Counted from the stretch's first letter, positions 32,376-42,357 are shown. The stretch is DNA of 64,000 nucleotides from Larkinella humicola (GCF_008727875.1 NZ_VTWS01000005.1:496001-560000), one strand, 5' to 3'. Notes: generated by a model not told the origin, from the letters alone. Made by a program: numbers and translations.

Positions 32376-32954
32376 ATGACGTATCAATCACTGTCCGACG
32401 AAATGCTGCTTCTCTATCTTCGGTCGGGCGATCCGGAGGCTTTTCGGGAGATTTATGGGCGCTACTGGAAGAAACTGTATGCCATAACCCGGCGCAAAAT
32501 TCAATCGCTGGATGCGGTTGAAGAAGTGGTGCAGAATATCTTTCTGCGCCTGTGGGAGCATCACGACACCCTCCGCGTACAGTGCCTGGAAGCCTATTTG
32601 GTTACAGCCGCCCGGTATGAAACCATTAATTACTTCAAGTCGAAACTGGTTCAGGAGAAATATGCGCTCCACGCCCAACTCCAGTTCAACGAAGCGACGT
32701 ATACCACCGACGAAGAACTGGACTTGAAGGACCTGATGAATGCCGTTGAGCAGCAATTGACGGATCTTCCCGAAAAAACCCGGCAGATCTTCCGGCTAAA
32801 CCGTCTGCAGCACCAATCCGTAAAAGAAATCTCCTCCCAACTCAACATTCCGGAGCGAACCGTCGAGTATCACCTCAGCCAGGCCATCAAAGTGCTGCGG
32901 GTTCACCTGAGCGATTACCTGCTGGTGGGCCTGTTCCTATTTCCCCTTCTTTAA
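32376..32954 (+). CDS. ECF sigma factor, FecI-like (Bacteroidota type)
   Basis: The 192-residue protein has a region 2 (FREIYGRYWKKLYAITRR, VVQNIFLRLWEH with core-binding and -10 contact helices) and a region 4 helix-turn-helix (VKEISSQLNIPERTVEYHL). It directs RNA polymerase to the promoters of its regulon, most likely the downstream SusC/SusD/GH28 genes. Starts at 32358 and 32376 are both possible; the later one is taken because MTYQSLSDEMLLLYL is the usual beginning. The anti-sigma gene follows after 172 bases. It has its own 237-base upstream region. Confidence 0.9.
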   Translation: MTYQSLSDEMLLLYLRSGDPEAFREIYGRYWKKLYAITRRKIQSLDAVEEVVQNIFLRLWEHHDTLRVQCLEAYLVTAARYETINYFKSKLVQEKYALHAQLQFNEATYTTDEELDLKDLMNAVEQQLTDLPEKTRQIFRLNRLQHQSVKEISSQLNIPERTVEYHLSQAIKVLRVHLSDYLLVGLFLFPLL

Positions 32955-33126
32955 TTCTGCATTCCCTAAAAACCGCTTCCGTTTAAACCGTTCTTTGATA
33001 TAATAGTATCAAGAATAATTTGTGTTTACTTCTATATTTATTAGACTTTTCAAAGAATAAATGAAATCCATTGCGGTTCAGTGCCCGGTTTCTTGGCTTA
33101 GGCAGTAGAAACCACCACGACGGGCT

Positions 33127-34164
33127 ATGAGCCGAAAAGAATTTGGGCAGCTCCTGCAGAAATACCTGCGGGGCGAATGTACACCGGAAGAGAAAACCTT
33201 TGTTGAACACTGGTACGGCTTGCTGGAAACCGACCCGGGCGAAGCTGGCCAGGAGGTTGATTTGTCCACCGTAGAAGGCCGGCTCTGGAACCAGATCCAG
33301 CGGAAGATGGACGCGAAGGAATCCGCCGTTTCGGGCCGGGTTGTGCCTCTGCAAAGCGCCCGGTATCGCTGGATCGGTATTGCGGCTTCCCTCCTGCTGG
33401 CGGGCATCTGGCTTTTCGCACAGTGGCAGCCTGACCGGTTTTCAGCGTTCAATCCGCTCAAAACCGACACCCGCCCGGACTGGACGGAACAGACCAATTC
33501 GTCCGCAAAACCGCTGCTCGTCCGGCTGGAAGATGGCAGCACGGTTCAACTGGCGGCTCACAGCACGCTGCGTTTTCCTAAACACTTTGCCTCCCAAAAC
33601 CGAACCGTCTACCTGACGGGGGATGCTTTTTTTGCCATTCAAAAGATGCCCTCCCGGCCTTTCTATGTCCATACCGGCACGGTTGTGACGAAGGTTCTGG
33701 GAACAAGCTTTTTCATCCGAACCCAGCCCGCCACCCAACAAGTTCGGGTTGAGGTCGTTACGGGGCGGGTGGCGGTGTATGACCAGCCGAAGGAAAATCA
33801 GCCAGCCACCCGGGAAGTGGTGCTTACGCCCAACCAAACCGCTACGTATTATACAGATCAACAGAAGTTTGTAACGGGTCTCGTCGCCACACCCCGGCTT
33901 ATTGAACCGGCCGTGGATGAAAAAAAACAATCCCGTTTTCTGTTCGACGATGCGCCCGTTTCGGAAGTCGTCGCGCAACTGGAAAAGTCGTATGGCATTG
34001 CGATCGAAGTTGAAAATCCCGGCTTGAAGGACTGTCCGCTCACCGCGGATTTGACGAATCAACCGCTGGAGACGCAGTTGGCGATCATCTGTGCGGCACT
34101 GAAAGCCACTTATGAAATTCAGGGTACCACGATTGTACTCGATGGGAAGGGGTGCAGTCAATAA
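33127..34164 (+). CDS. FecR-like anti-sigma factor
   Basis: The 345-residue protein has a cytoplasmic N-terminal sigma-binding region (1-75), one membrane helix (about 78-98, RWIGIAASLLLAGIWLF), a periplasmic FecR domain (about 120-230: LEDGSTVQLAAHSTLRFP, GDAFFAI, TKVLGTSFFIR) and a C-terminal DUF4974-type domain (about 265-340). It holds the upstream sigma factor until the STN domain of the SusC-type transporter signals substrate. The layout is that of Bacteroidota FecI/FecR/SusC trans-envelope systems. It precedes susC by 45 bases. Confidence 0.92.
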   Translation: MSRKEFGQLLQKYLRGECTPEEKTFVEHWYGLLETDPGEAGQEVDLSTVEGRLWNQIQRKMDAKESAVSGRVVPLQSARYRWIGIAASLLLAGIWLFAQWQPDRFSAFNPLKTDTRPDWTEQTNSSAKPLLVRLEDGSTVQLAAHSTLRFPKHFASQNRTVYLTGDAFFAIQKMPSRPFYVHTGTVVTKVLGTSFFIRTQPATQQVRVEVVTGRVAVYDQPKENQPATREVVLTPNQTATYYTDQQKFVTGLVATPRLIEPAVDEKKQSRFLFDDAPVSEVVAQLEKSYGIAIEVENPGLKDCPLTADLTNQPLETQLAIICAALKATYEIQGTTIVLDGKGCSQ

Positions 34165-34209
34165 CCGCCCCTGATGCGTGTCATTTTTATTTTCTAACTC
34201 CTTAACTCC

Positions 34210-37200
34210 ATGAAACCAATGCCGCCAATGCGTGCAGGCTACTCACCAGGCCGCTATGCCTCCCTGTTTCTGCGTCTTATGAATGTATCCCTTATCCAGC
34301 TCGTGTTCATGACTGCGTTTGCGGGCTTCTCGCTCGCTCACGATGGTCAGGCTCAGGAGGTACTGAACCGTTCCGTCACCTTGAAGATTGAAGGTCAGCG
34401 GCTGCGGGCCGTGCTCGCGCAGATTGAGCAGCAAACAGCCGCCCGGTTTGTCTACAGTTCAAAGTCGATCAACGTCAACCAGCCGGTAACGATTACCGTG
34501 ACCGATAAACGCCTGGGAGAAACGCTCCAGGAGCTGCTCAAACCGCTGAAACTGACCTACCGGATCGTTGGCGGACAGATCGTGCTGGATACGGAACCGG
34601 AGTCAGAAAGCCAGGTGCCGGATGCGGCTCCGAACGCGTTGGAGCGCCCCATAACGGGTTCGGTAACCGACGAAAAAAAGGCCGGACTGCCGGGCGTCAC
34701 CGTCGTTCTGAAAGGAACAAACCGGGGGACATCGACGGACGGAAACGGGAAGTTCACGCTCAACGTCCCGGACGGGGGTGGCGCGGTGCTGACGTTCTCG
34801 TTTGTGGGCTACCAGAGTCAGGATGTGACTGTGGGGACTCAAACGACCTTTGCCATTTCCATGACGCCCGATGTTAGTGCCCTGGACGAAGTGGTGGTCA
34901 TTGGCTACGGTGCCGTTCGGAAACGGGATCTGACGGGCTCCGTGGTTCAGCTCAAAGGCGATCAACTGAAAGAAGTGCCGACGGCGAATGTTCTGGAAGC
35001 GGCTCAGGGCAAAATTGCCGGGGCCGACATTACCCGGAGCAGTGGACAGGCCGGTGCGCGGGTGAACATTACGATTCGCGGAAACCGCTCCATTGGGGGC
35101 AACAACTCCCCGCTGATCATTGTCGACGGAATTCAGTACAACAACCTGGAGGATATCAATTCCAATGACATTGAATCGATGGACATCCTGAAAGATGCGT
35201 CGTCTACTGCTATCTACGGATCACGGGGTTCCAATGGGGTTATTTTGATCACCACCAAAAAAGGGAAAACCGGAAAACCGGATATTTCTTTCAATGCTTA
35301 CTCCGGGGTTTCGCAGGTCACCATGTATCCCAAGGCGATGGATATCAACGAATTTCGGGATTTTAAGCGGGAAGCCTGGCGGGCCGCGGGTGTCTGGAAA
35401 AGCCCGGCCGATGACCCCTCTATTTTCACCAACGTAGCGGAATACAAGGCTTTGCAGGACGGCGTCTGGACGGATTACCAGGATGAGTTGATTCACAATG
35501 GCCTGCAACAGGATTATCAGCTTGGCGTTCGGGCCGGAACCGACCGGCTGAAATCGTATGTTTCCATCGACTATTTCAACGAAAAGGGGATTCTGAAACT
35601 GGATGAACTGAAACGGTATACGGGCCGGCTCAATGTTGATTTTACGATCAACGACTGGATGAAAATCGGGTTGCAAAGCCAGCTTACGTATTACAACCAG
35701 AGTGTGCGGAGAGACCCGCTGAACCAGGCCAATAAAATAAGTCCCCTCGGATCGCTCTACGACGCGAATGGCAATTTTAACTACATCATGCTGGATGGGC
35801 AAACGGCGAATCCCCTTTCTGATGAGCAACCCAATGTGTTTAACAACACGGTTTTAACAACCCGCGTATTGACAAACGGTTACGTTGAGTTAACCCCAAT
35901 TAAGGGCCTGATGATCCGGAGTACGCTGGGGGTGAACCTGTCGTCGCTGCGGGATGGGGAATATTCATCCCCGCGATCCATCACCCGGTCGCTCACAGGG
36001 AAGTCGCTGGCGACGTATAACACCAGCAATGGCCGAAGCATCAATTGGGAAAACGTCGTCACGTATCAGCGGAGCTTTGGTCAGCACGGCCTGACGCTGA
36101 CGGGGATTGCCAGTTACCTGAATAATTCCTCGGACAATGCGTCGGCTTCGGGCGTTAACCAGTTGTTACCGTCGCAGTTGTTCTATTCGCTGGGCAGCGC
36201 CACCGAGGAAATCAAGATCAATTCGGCCTATTCCAAAAACAGCCTGGTATCCTATGCCGGTCGGCTCAATTATGCCTTCCGGGACCGGTATTTGTTGACG
36301 GTAACCGCCCGGCAGGACGGTTCGTCGAAACTGGCGGTAGGTAACAAATGGACCTTCTTCCCGTCGGCCGCCTTTGCTTGGCGGGTGATCGACGAGAATT
36401 TCATGCAGGGTATCAAGGGGTTGAGTGATCTGAAACTCCGGGCCAGCTACGGCATTGCGGGCAATGACCCCTCGGGACCGTATGCGACCCAGACGACGCT
36501 AACCCGGATCGCCTTTGGCTACGATGATGTGGTGGCTCCGGCGTATACGTTTTCCCGCAACGTGGGAAATGCGGAGTTGGGCTGGGAACTGTCGTACACG
36601 AAGAATTTGGGGGTTGATTTTGGGTTGTTCAATGGCCGGGTCAATACCTCCGTCGACTATTACGACACCCGCACCAAAGACTTGCTGTTAGACCGGGGTT
36701 TGCCGCCTACCACCGGCGTAACGACCGTTAAACAAAACATTGGCCGAACGCGAAACCGGGGCCTTGAAATCGCACTGGCCAGTACCAACATCCGAACCCC
36801 CAACCTGAGCTGGACCAGCAATGTGACCTTCACCCGCAACAAGGAGGAAATTACGGATCTGGTTACGGGCGGAAACGACATCGGAAATGGCTGGTTCATC
36901 GGCTCGCCCATCAGTGTCCATTACGATTACGAGAAACTGGGTATCTGGCAAACGTCCGAAGCCGATCAGGCGGCCAAGCTGTTGCCCATCCAGTTGCCCG
37001 GCGAAATCAAGGTGAAAGATCAGAACGGCGATGGGAAGATCGATGCGGTTAACGACCGGGTCATTCTGGGAACACCGCGCCCCAAATGGAGTGGCGGTTT
37101 TGATAATACGGTCAAATTCAAAGGGTTCGATCTCAACTTTTTCCTGTATGCCCGGCTGGGGCAGATGATCAACTCCGACCGTTCGGCCCGTTTCGACCAG

Positions 37201-37530
37201 CAGGGCGTAGGCAACAGCACGGCGGGGCTGGACTACTGGACGCCCGAAAACCCGACGAACGACTATCCGCGTCCCAATAAAAACGGCGGTCTGAAATACC
37301 TGTCGACGCTGGCGTATCAGGACGGTTCCTACGCCCGGATTCGGAACATTACCCTGGCCTACAACGTGCCGGCGAACGTACTGCCCAAAGCCATTCGCGG
37401 GGTTCGGGTCTATGTAACGGGGAAAAACCTCGTCACTTTCACCAAACTCAATTACGATCCGGAGCGGGGCGGGGGAGAAAGTTTCCCGATGACCAAACTT
37501 TACGTAGTTGGCCTGAACGTCAATCTCTAA
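34210..37530 (+). CDS. SusC/RagA-type TonB-dependent transporter with STN domain
   Basis: The 1106-residue outer-membrane protein has a signal peptide (about 15-48), an STN signalling domain (about 52-120: FVYSSKSINVN, ILDTEP-type end), a carboxypeptidase-regulatory-like domain (ITGSVTDEKKAGLPGVTVVL), the TonB box/plug (DEVVVIGYGAVRKRDLTG) and a 22-strand barrel. The STN domain is found when the transporter signals to an anti-sigma factor, consistent with the FecR-like protein directly upstream. It imports oligosaccharides with SusD and TonB energy. It is 19 bases from susD. Confidence 0.95.
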   Translation: MKPMPPMRAGYSPGRYASLFLRLMNVSLIQLVFMTAFAGFSLAHDGQAQEVLNRSVTLKIEGQRLRAVLAQIEQQTAARFVYSSKSINVNQPVTITVTDKRLGETLQELLKPLKLTYRIVGGQIVLDTEPESESQVPDAAPNALERPITGSVTDEKKAGLPGVTVVLKGTNRGTSTDGNGKFTLNVPDGGGAVLTFSFVGYQSQDVTVGTQTTFAISMTPDVSALDEVVVIGYGAVRKRDLTGSVVQLKGDQLKEVPTANVLEAAQGKIAGADITRSSGQAGARVNITIRGNRSIGGNNSPLIIVDGIQYNNLEDINSNDIESMDILKDASSTAIYGSRGSNGVILITTKKGKTGKPDISFNAYSGVSQVTMYPKAMDINEFRDFKREAWRAAGVWKSPADDPSIFTNVAEYKALQDGVWTDYQDELIHNGLQQDYQLGVRAGTDRLKSYVSIDYFNEKGILKLDELKRYTGRLNVDFTINDWMKIGLQSQLTYYNQSVRRDPLNQANKISPLGSLYDANGNFNYIMLDGQTANPLSDEQPNVFNNTVLTTRVLTNGYVELTPIKGLMIRSTLGVNLSSLRDGEYSSPRSITRSLTGKSLATYNTSNGRSINWENVVTYQRSFGQHGLTLTGIASYLNNSSDNASASGVNQLLPSQLFYSLGSATEEIKINSAYSKNSLVSYAGRLNYAFRDRYLLTVTARQDGSSKLAVGNKWTFFPSAAFAWRVIDENFMQGIKGLSDLKLRASYGIAGNDPSGPYATQTTLTRIAFGYDDVVAPAYTFSRNVGNAELGWELSYTKNLGVDFGLFNGRVNTSVDYYDTRTKDLLLDRGLPPTTGVTTVKQNIGRTRNRGLEIALASTNIRTPNLSWTSNVTFTRNKEEITDLVTGGNDIGNGWFIGSPISVHYDYEKLGIWQTSEADQAAKLLPIQLPGEIKVKDQNGDGKIDAVNDRVILGTPRPKWSGGFDNTVKFKGFDLNFFLYARLGQMINSDRSARFDQQGVGNSTAGLDYWTPENPTNDYPRPNKNGGLKYLSTLAYQDGSYARIRNITLAYNVPANVLPKAIRGVRVYVTGKNLVTFTKLNYDPERGGGESFPMTKLYVVGLNVNL

Positions 37531-37549
37531 CCCAAACCCGCTAGCCATC

Positions 37550-39196
37550 ATGAAGTCATTTGTTTTTAAAACGGGGGTATTGACACTGTCGCTGCTGACC
37601 CTCGTATCGTGTAAGGATGTCCTGGAAGAATATAACCCGAGCGGACTGACAGCCGAAACCGTGTATTCAACCCCCGAAGGTTTTGAAACCCTGGTCAACG
37701 CGGCCTATTCGTACCAACGCTGGTGGTATGGCAAGGAAGAAGCACACAACATCGTGGAAACCGGTACCGACATCTGGACCAGTGGAGCCGGGGAAACCGA
37801 TCGGGGGCTTACCCAATACCAGAATCTGCAGGGCAGTAATGCCTACCTCACCACCGAATGGCGGGAGTTTTATGCCGCCATCAATCTCTGCAACGCGGGG
37901 ATAAACCGCATCGACAAAGCCGGACTTTCGGCCACGCTCCGGCCCATTCGCGAAGGTGAACTCCGGTTTTTGCGCGCTTTTTATTACTGGCACGTCGTCG
38001 AAACCTGGGGTGGCGTTCACTTCACGACGCAGGAAACCAACGGCATTATCTCGACGGCCAACCGGACGCCCGTAGAAACGTTTTATAACCAGATTTTTGA
38101 GGATCTGAAAGCAGCCGTCGCTGCCTTGCCCATCACCCAACCGCAATACGGTAAAGTGACTAAAGGGGCGGCTCAGGCGTTTCTGGCCCGGATGTATCTG
38201 ACGCGGGGCATGAACAAGGAGGCCCTGGAAATGGCGCAGGCGGTGCTGACGGGCAACTACGGTTACAAACTGGAAGCCAATTACGCCGACCTCTGGAAGA
38301 TGAGTAACCTGAAAACCAAAGAAGCCATTTACGTGGTGGACTATTCAGCCAATCTGGCCCTCAACGATCTGGTTAACACGACTTTCAATCCGTATGGACA
38401 CGGGCGCGGCAGCAACAGTACGCACCTGCTGTATATCATGAAGTATGATGACCGACCCGGTATGACCCGCGACATTCTGAACGGGCGTCCCTTCAACCGC
38501 TACATGCCAACCCGCTTTTTGCTGGACCTGTACAGTGAAAACGATGCCCGGTATGAAGGCTCCTTCAATGAGGTCTGGTATGCCAATTCGGCCTCCCGGC
38601 CCGCGGGCATGAGCTTGGGCGACACGGCGGTGTATTGTACCCGGAAAGAAATCCCGGATGCGTTCGAGACAACCCGCAAATACCAGAACTACGACCGCAG
38701 CAAGGTTTATAATGCCAACGGAACGGTGAAAGATAACCTGCGCTACCCCAGCCTGTCTAAGTTCATGGACCCCACCCGCGCCAGTTTGAACGAAGCCCAA
38801 AGCGCCCGCGATGTGTTTGTGATTCGGCTGGCGGAGGTGTATTTGATTGCCGCCGAAGCCCAGATGAAGCTCGGCAATTTGCAGGCGGCTGCGGACTACA
38901 TCAACGTGCTGCGCACCCGGGCGGCCAAACCCGGAAAAACCGCTGCGATGCAGATCATTCCATCGCAGGTTACGATCGATTTCATTCTGGATGAGCGCGC
39001 CCGCGAGCTGGCCGGGGAGCAAATTCGCTGGTTCGACCTCAAGCGGACCGGGAAGCTGCTGGAACGCATCCGGGCGTATGCGCCCGATAATGCGGTCAAT
39101 CTCCAGGATTTTCACGTTCTTCGGCCCATTCCGCAAACGCAGTTGGATGCGGTAACCAATAAAACCGAGTTTACCCAAAACCCGGGATATCAGTAG
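37550..39196 (+). CDS. SusD/RagB-type glycan-binding lipoprotein
   Basis: The 548-residue protein has a lipobox (LVSC, Cys at residue 22), and the tetratricopeptide-like SusD fold: FLRAFYYWHVVETWGG, FYNQIFEDLKAAVAALP, KGAAQAFLARMYLTRG, VIRLAEVYLIAAEAQMKLG and the C-terminal ERARELAGEQIRWFDLKR. It caps the SusC transporter on the cell surface and captures the glycan. It lies between susC and the GH28 gene in one operon, so its glycan is likely a galacturonan. Confidence 0.95.
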   Translation: MKSFVFKTGVLTLSLLTLVSCKDVLEEYNPSGLTAETVYSTPEGFETLVNAAYSYQRWWYGKEEAHNIVETGTDIWTSGAGETDRGLTQYQNLQGSNAYLTTEWREFYAAINLCNAGINRIDKAGLSATLRPIREGELRFLRAFYYWHVVETWGGVHFTTQETNGIISTANRTPVETFYNQIFEDLKAAVAALPITQPQYGKVTKGAAQAFLARMYLTRGMNKEALEMAQAVLTGNYGYKLEANYADLWKMSNLKTKEAIYVVDYSANLALNDLVNTTFNPYGHGRGSNSTHLLYIMKYDDRPGMTRDILNGRPFNRYMPTRFLLDLYSENDARYEGSFNEVWYANSASRPAGMSLGDTAVYCTRKEIPDAFETTRKYQNYDRSKVYNANGTVKDNLRYPSLSKFMDPTRASLNEAQSARDVFVIRLAEVYLIAAEAQMKLGNLQAAADYINVLRTRAAKPGKTAAMQIIPSQVTIDFILDERARELAGEQIRWFDLKRTGKLLERIRAYAPDNAVNLQDFHVLRPIPQTQLDAVTNKTEFTQNPGYQ

Positions 39197-39256
39197 AGGC
39201 TAAAAACCGTTCACGCGTAAACAGTCGGCCTGGTTATGCAGCCGTTATCAATAAAA

Positions 39257-40912
39257 ATGATTCGACCTTCTTTTTTTGCCGGTCTTGTGCTGTTGGCCCT
39301 GGCTGGCCCGTCCACATCGGCACAGGTTGCCCCGCTGTATAGCTGGAGCAACCTGCCCAAAATTGCGCAGCCAGCGTTTCAAAAAGACACGATCTCTATT
39401 CTCGCCCACGGCGCAAAACCGGACGGCGTCACCCTGAATACCGGGGCCATCAACGCGGCCATCCGGACCTGTAGCCAGAAAGGCGGGGGCGTTGTGCTGG
39501 TTCCGGCCGGCTTGTGGATGACCGGGCCGATTGAACTGAAAAGTAATGTCAATCTGCACCTTAAAAAATCGGCGACGCTCCTTTTCACCACCGACAAAAG
39601 CCAGTATGCGCTGGCAGAAGGAGTCTACGAAGGCAAACGGGCGGCCCGTAACCAATCGCCCCTATCGGGAACGAACCTGGAGAATGTAGCCATTACCGGA
39701 CAGGGAATTCTGGATGGAAATGGCGATGTATGGCGGGCCGTCCATAAAAGCCAGCTCACGGAAAGCCAGTGGAAGGAAAAAATAGCTTCGGGCGGGGTGC
39801 TGAAAGACGATGGCAAAACCTGGTATCCCAGTGAGCAGTTCAAGAAGGTCAGTACCGAAAACCGCAGCATGCTGCTGACGCCGGAAAAACCGCTTTCGAG
39901 TTTTGCGGACATGAAAGATTTCCTGCGACCGAACCTGATCGTCCTGACGGGTTGCCAAAAAGTATTGCTGGAAGGGGTTACGTTCCAGAATTCGGCGGCC
40001 TGGTGTCTGCATCCCCTGATGTGTCAGGATCTTACGATCCGGAATGTGACCGTCAAGAATCCGGAATATGCCCACAACGGGGACGGCATGGATATCGAAT
40101 CCTGCAAAAACTTTTTGATCGAAGGCTGTACGCTCGACGTAGGGGATGATGCCATTTGCATTAAATCGGGCAAAGACGAAGAAGGGCGCAAACGCGGTAT
40201 GCCGACTGAAAATGGCATTATCCGAAATAATACCGTCTACAATGGTCACGGCGGATTTGTTGTCGGCAGCGAAATGAGTGGCGGAGCCCGCTACATTTTC
40301 GTGTCGAACTGCACCTTTATGGGGACGGATAAAGGCCTGCGGTTCAAGTCCGTACGTGGTCGGGGCGGGATAGTCGAGCACATTTACGCTAAGGACATTT
40401 TCATGAAAGACATCGCGCAGGAAGCGATTTTCTTCGATCTGTATTATTTCGTCAAGTTTGCCACGGATGGACAACGGGATGAGCGCCCGGTTGTAAACGA
40501 AGGCACGCCCGTTTTCCGGGATATGCATTTTGAGAATATCGTCTGCAATGGGGCAGAAAAGGGCATTTTCATTCGCGGGCTGCCCGAAATGGCCGTTAAA
40601 AATATCAACATGGAAAACCTGGTGCTGGTGGCCGAAAAAGGCGTTGAACTCATCGATGCCAGCGGCATCAACCTGAACAACGTAAAATTGGTTACCAAAG
40701 AGACAAAACCGGTGATTTATGTTGAAAACAGCAGCCAGCTAACCTTCAACGCCATTCAGTATCCGACCAAAACCGGTTTGCTTTTCAAGATTGACGGGGG
40801 GCGCAGCCAGGCGATCCGGGTCACGAACACCGATACCACCACCGCCGAAACGAAAGCGGAATTCACCCACGGAGCGGAAGAAAAACAGTTCACCCTGGCA
40901 GCGAAGAAATAG
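39257..40912 (+). CDS. GH28 family glycoside hydrolase (polygalacturonase-type)
   Basis: From the ATG at 39257 the protein is 551 residues with a signal peptide (about 1-23, ending STSAQ); an in-frame ATG seven codons upstream (39236) is possible. The right-handed beta-helix has the GH28 signature blocks: NGDGMDIESC with NGDG at the NTD position, VGDDAICIKSG with the catalytic Asp pair, NGHGGFVVGSEMSGG, and RFKSVRGRGG with the RIK-type arginine. It cleaves galacturonic acid linkages in pectin-type chains, in the periplasm or at the surface. It completes the sigma/anti-sigma/SusC/SusD locus. Confidence 0.9.
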   Translation: MIRPSFFAGLVLLALAGPSTSAQVAPLYSWSNLPKIAQPAFQKDTISILAHGAKPDGVTLNTGAINAAIRTCSQKGGGVVLVPAGLWMTGPIELKSNVNLHLKKSATLLFTTDKSQYALAEGVYEGKRAARNQSPLSGTNLENVAITGQGILDGNGDVWRAVHKSQLTESQWKEKIASGGVLKDDGKTWYPSEQFKKVSTENRSMLLTPEKPLSSFADMKDFLRPNLIVLTGCQKVLLEGVTFQNSAAWCLHPLMCQDLTIRNVTVKNPEYAHNGDGMDIESCKNFLIEGCTLDVGDDAICIKSGKDEEGRKRGMPTENGIIRNNTVYNGHGGFVVGSEMSGGARYIFVSNCTFMGTDKGLRFKSVRGRGGIVEHIYAKDIFMKDIAQEAIFFDLYYFVKFATDGQRDERPVVNEGTPVFRDMHFENIVCNGAEKGIFIRGLPEMAVKNINMENLVLVAEKGVELIDASGINLNNVKLVTKETKPVIYVENSSQLTFNAIQYPTKTGLLFKIDGGRSQAIRVTNTDTTTAETKAEFTHGAEEKQFTLAAKK

Positions 40913-40972
40913 AGCTGTTTTGGATTTGATTCCTCTTCAGATTAGAAGTAACAAGAGGAATGATAAATATCA

Positions 40973-41037
40973 AATGATGAATATTAAATGTAAAAGTATC
41001 CAGGCACTCTTCACTTTTACATTTAATATTTATCATT
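40973..41037. repeat. Intergenic inverted repeat G (convergent pair)
   Basis: Arms 40973-40997 and 41013-41037 match at 24 of 25 positions around a 15-base loop. The words AATGATAAATAT, AATGATGAATAT and AAATGTAAAAGT follow one another, giving alternative pairings. It lies between the convergent GH28 and endonuclease/phosphatase-family genes and could end both transcripts. Confidence 0.88.
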
Positions 41038-41105
41038 CTTTTCCAATGAAATCATAGACAGCTCCATGAAGAAATACCCGACTCGATGAATCGTCTGATT
41101 AAACG

Positions 41106-42275
41106 CTAGAAATCAAACTCCACGTGAGTGCGGGGCGTCCGGTCTTTGCTGATTTCGCGCGGTTTGATGGCGTATTGGGCCATAATGGGGTAATGGTCGG
41201 AGAATTTGACGTCGCGGTAGGTGATGTAGTTGAGCGGTTCCAGAAACCGGGCGTTGTAAAACTGGTTGTCGATGCGGAGAAAACCGGGGGCTTTGTTGTA
41301 ACTAAAACCAAATCCGCGCCCCGCATCTTCAAAGGCATTTCGCAGCAGCCGACGCAGCTTTCCGTACGTATAACTGTAGGGCGTGTCGTTGAAATCACCA
41401 CAGATGATAATAGGGTGCGGGCTGTTTCGGTAGTACTCTTCGAGCCGTACAATTTGATTTCGACGCAGGGTCAGGCCCTGCCGAAGCTGCCGCAGAACCG
41501 TCCGCGTGTTGCTTTTGACCCGGTTGGTCTCCGTTTGATCCAGCATCCCACCCACCCGAATGCCCATCGACTGCATGTGGACACTGATGATCCGGACGGT
41601 ATCGGCTCCCACCTTGACATCCGCCCAAACCAGTCCGTTGAAATTATCGAAAACCTCATCACCCCGCTTTACGATGGGGTAACGCGAAAAAACCGCCACG
41701 CCGAAGAACTTCCCCGGTCCTTCCCGTTCCGGCGGATGCAGCACGGCATAATACGGATACCCGGCTTTTTCCAGCCGCCGGATGGTTTTGAAGACGACCG
41801 AACTGTTGTCGTTGTAAAATTCCTGGAAACACTTCACATCCGACGGTTCTTTCAGGACCCATTCAATCATGTTGTTGGCATCATCGGGACGCTGGGTATC
41901 CACAATGTCGTATTTATTGAATCCCATCGCGTTGTAGCTCATAACCTGCAGCGTCGGACGTTTCTCACTGTTGCTGCCCGGTTGGCTATACGTCAGGGTG
42001 CGTCGCCAGAACGGAATGCCAATCAGCATCGTGAGCACGGGAAGCACCGCCCGCCAGGGGCGAACCAACACCCAGAAGAGGATAAAAAACAGGTTGCAGG
42101 CCCAGACGACGGGCAACGAAATCATTAGAATACTGGCGGTCCAGTGTCCAATCGGCACTTCGTAGAGCAGGTAATAAACCAGGAGCGTATACAGAAACAA
42201 CAACAGGTTCAGCGACCAGAGCAGCGACGAAAAAAACGAAGAAACCAGTACGCCAAGCCTAAGCGAAAATTTCAT
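41106..42275 (-). CDS. Membrane endonuclease/exonuclease/phosphatase (EEP) family protein
   Basis: The 389-residue protein has three N-terminal membrane helices (about residues 7-30, 40-62 and 68-88) and a DNase-I-like EEP domain (about 110-370). Markers are VMSYNAMGFNKYD with the Asn, FQEFYNDN with the metal-binding Glu, the catalytic IICGDFNDTPYSYTY and the closing KFSDHYPIMA. The active site should lie in the periplasm or outside and may hydrolyse nucleic acids, phosphoinositide-like lipids or other phosphodiesters; the family does not say which. It is convergent with the GH28 gene and divergent from rimP. A TAACTTTG box lies 75 bases upstream. Confidence 0.88.
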   Translation of the reverse strand: MKFSLRLGVLVSSFFSSLLWSLNLLLFLYTLLVYYLLYEVPIGHWTASILMISLPVVWACNLFFILFWVLVRPWRAVLPVLTMLIGIPFWRRTLTYSQPGSNSEKRPTLQVMSYNAMGFNKYDIVDTQRPDDANNMIEWVLKEPSDVKCFQEFYNDNSSVVFKTIRRLEKAGYPYYAVLHPPEREGPGKFFGVAVFSRYPIVKRGDEVFDNFNGLVWADVKVGADTVRIISVHMQSMGIRVGGMLDQTETNRVKSNTRTVLRQLRQGLTLRRNQIVRLEEYYRNSPHPIIICGDFNDTPYSYTYGKLRRLLRNAFEDAGRGFGFSYNKAPGFLRIDNQFYNARFLEPLNYITYRDVKFSDHYPIMAQYAIKPREISKDRTPRTHVEFDF

Positions 42276-42349
42276 ACGAACGAATCAGATGGGTGCGGGT
42301 CACGCAGACCGCCTTTTTTCAGTAACGACAGATGTAGGGCGTAGGAGTA

Positions 42350-42357
42350 CAAAGTTA
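42350..42357 (-). promoter_or_regulatory. Candidate -7 box for the EEP-family gene
   Basis: On the minus strand TAACTTTG matches TAnnTTTG exactly and lies 75 bases before the gene start at 42275. No good upstream TTTG partner is at 19-21 bases, so the match is partial. Confidence 0.45.

Noticed and set aside
41124-42128. 334-aa plus-strand frame
   Set aside because: Antisense to the EEP-family gene with its intact active-site motifs.
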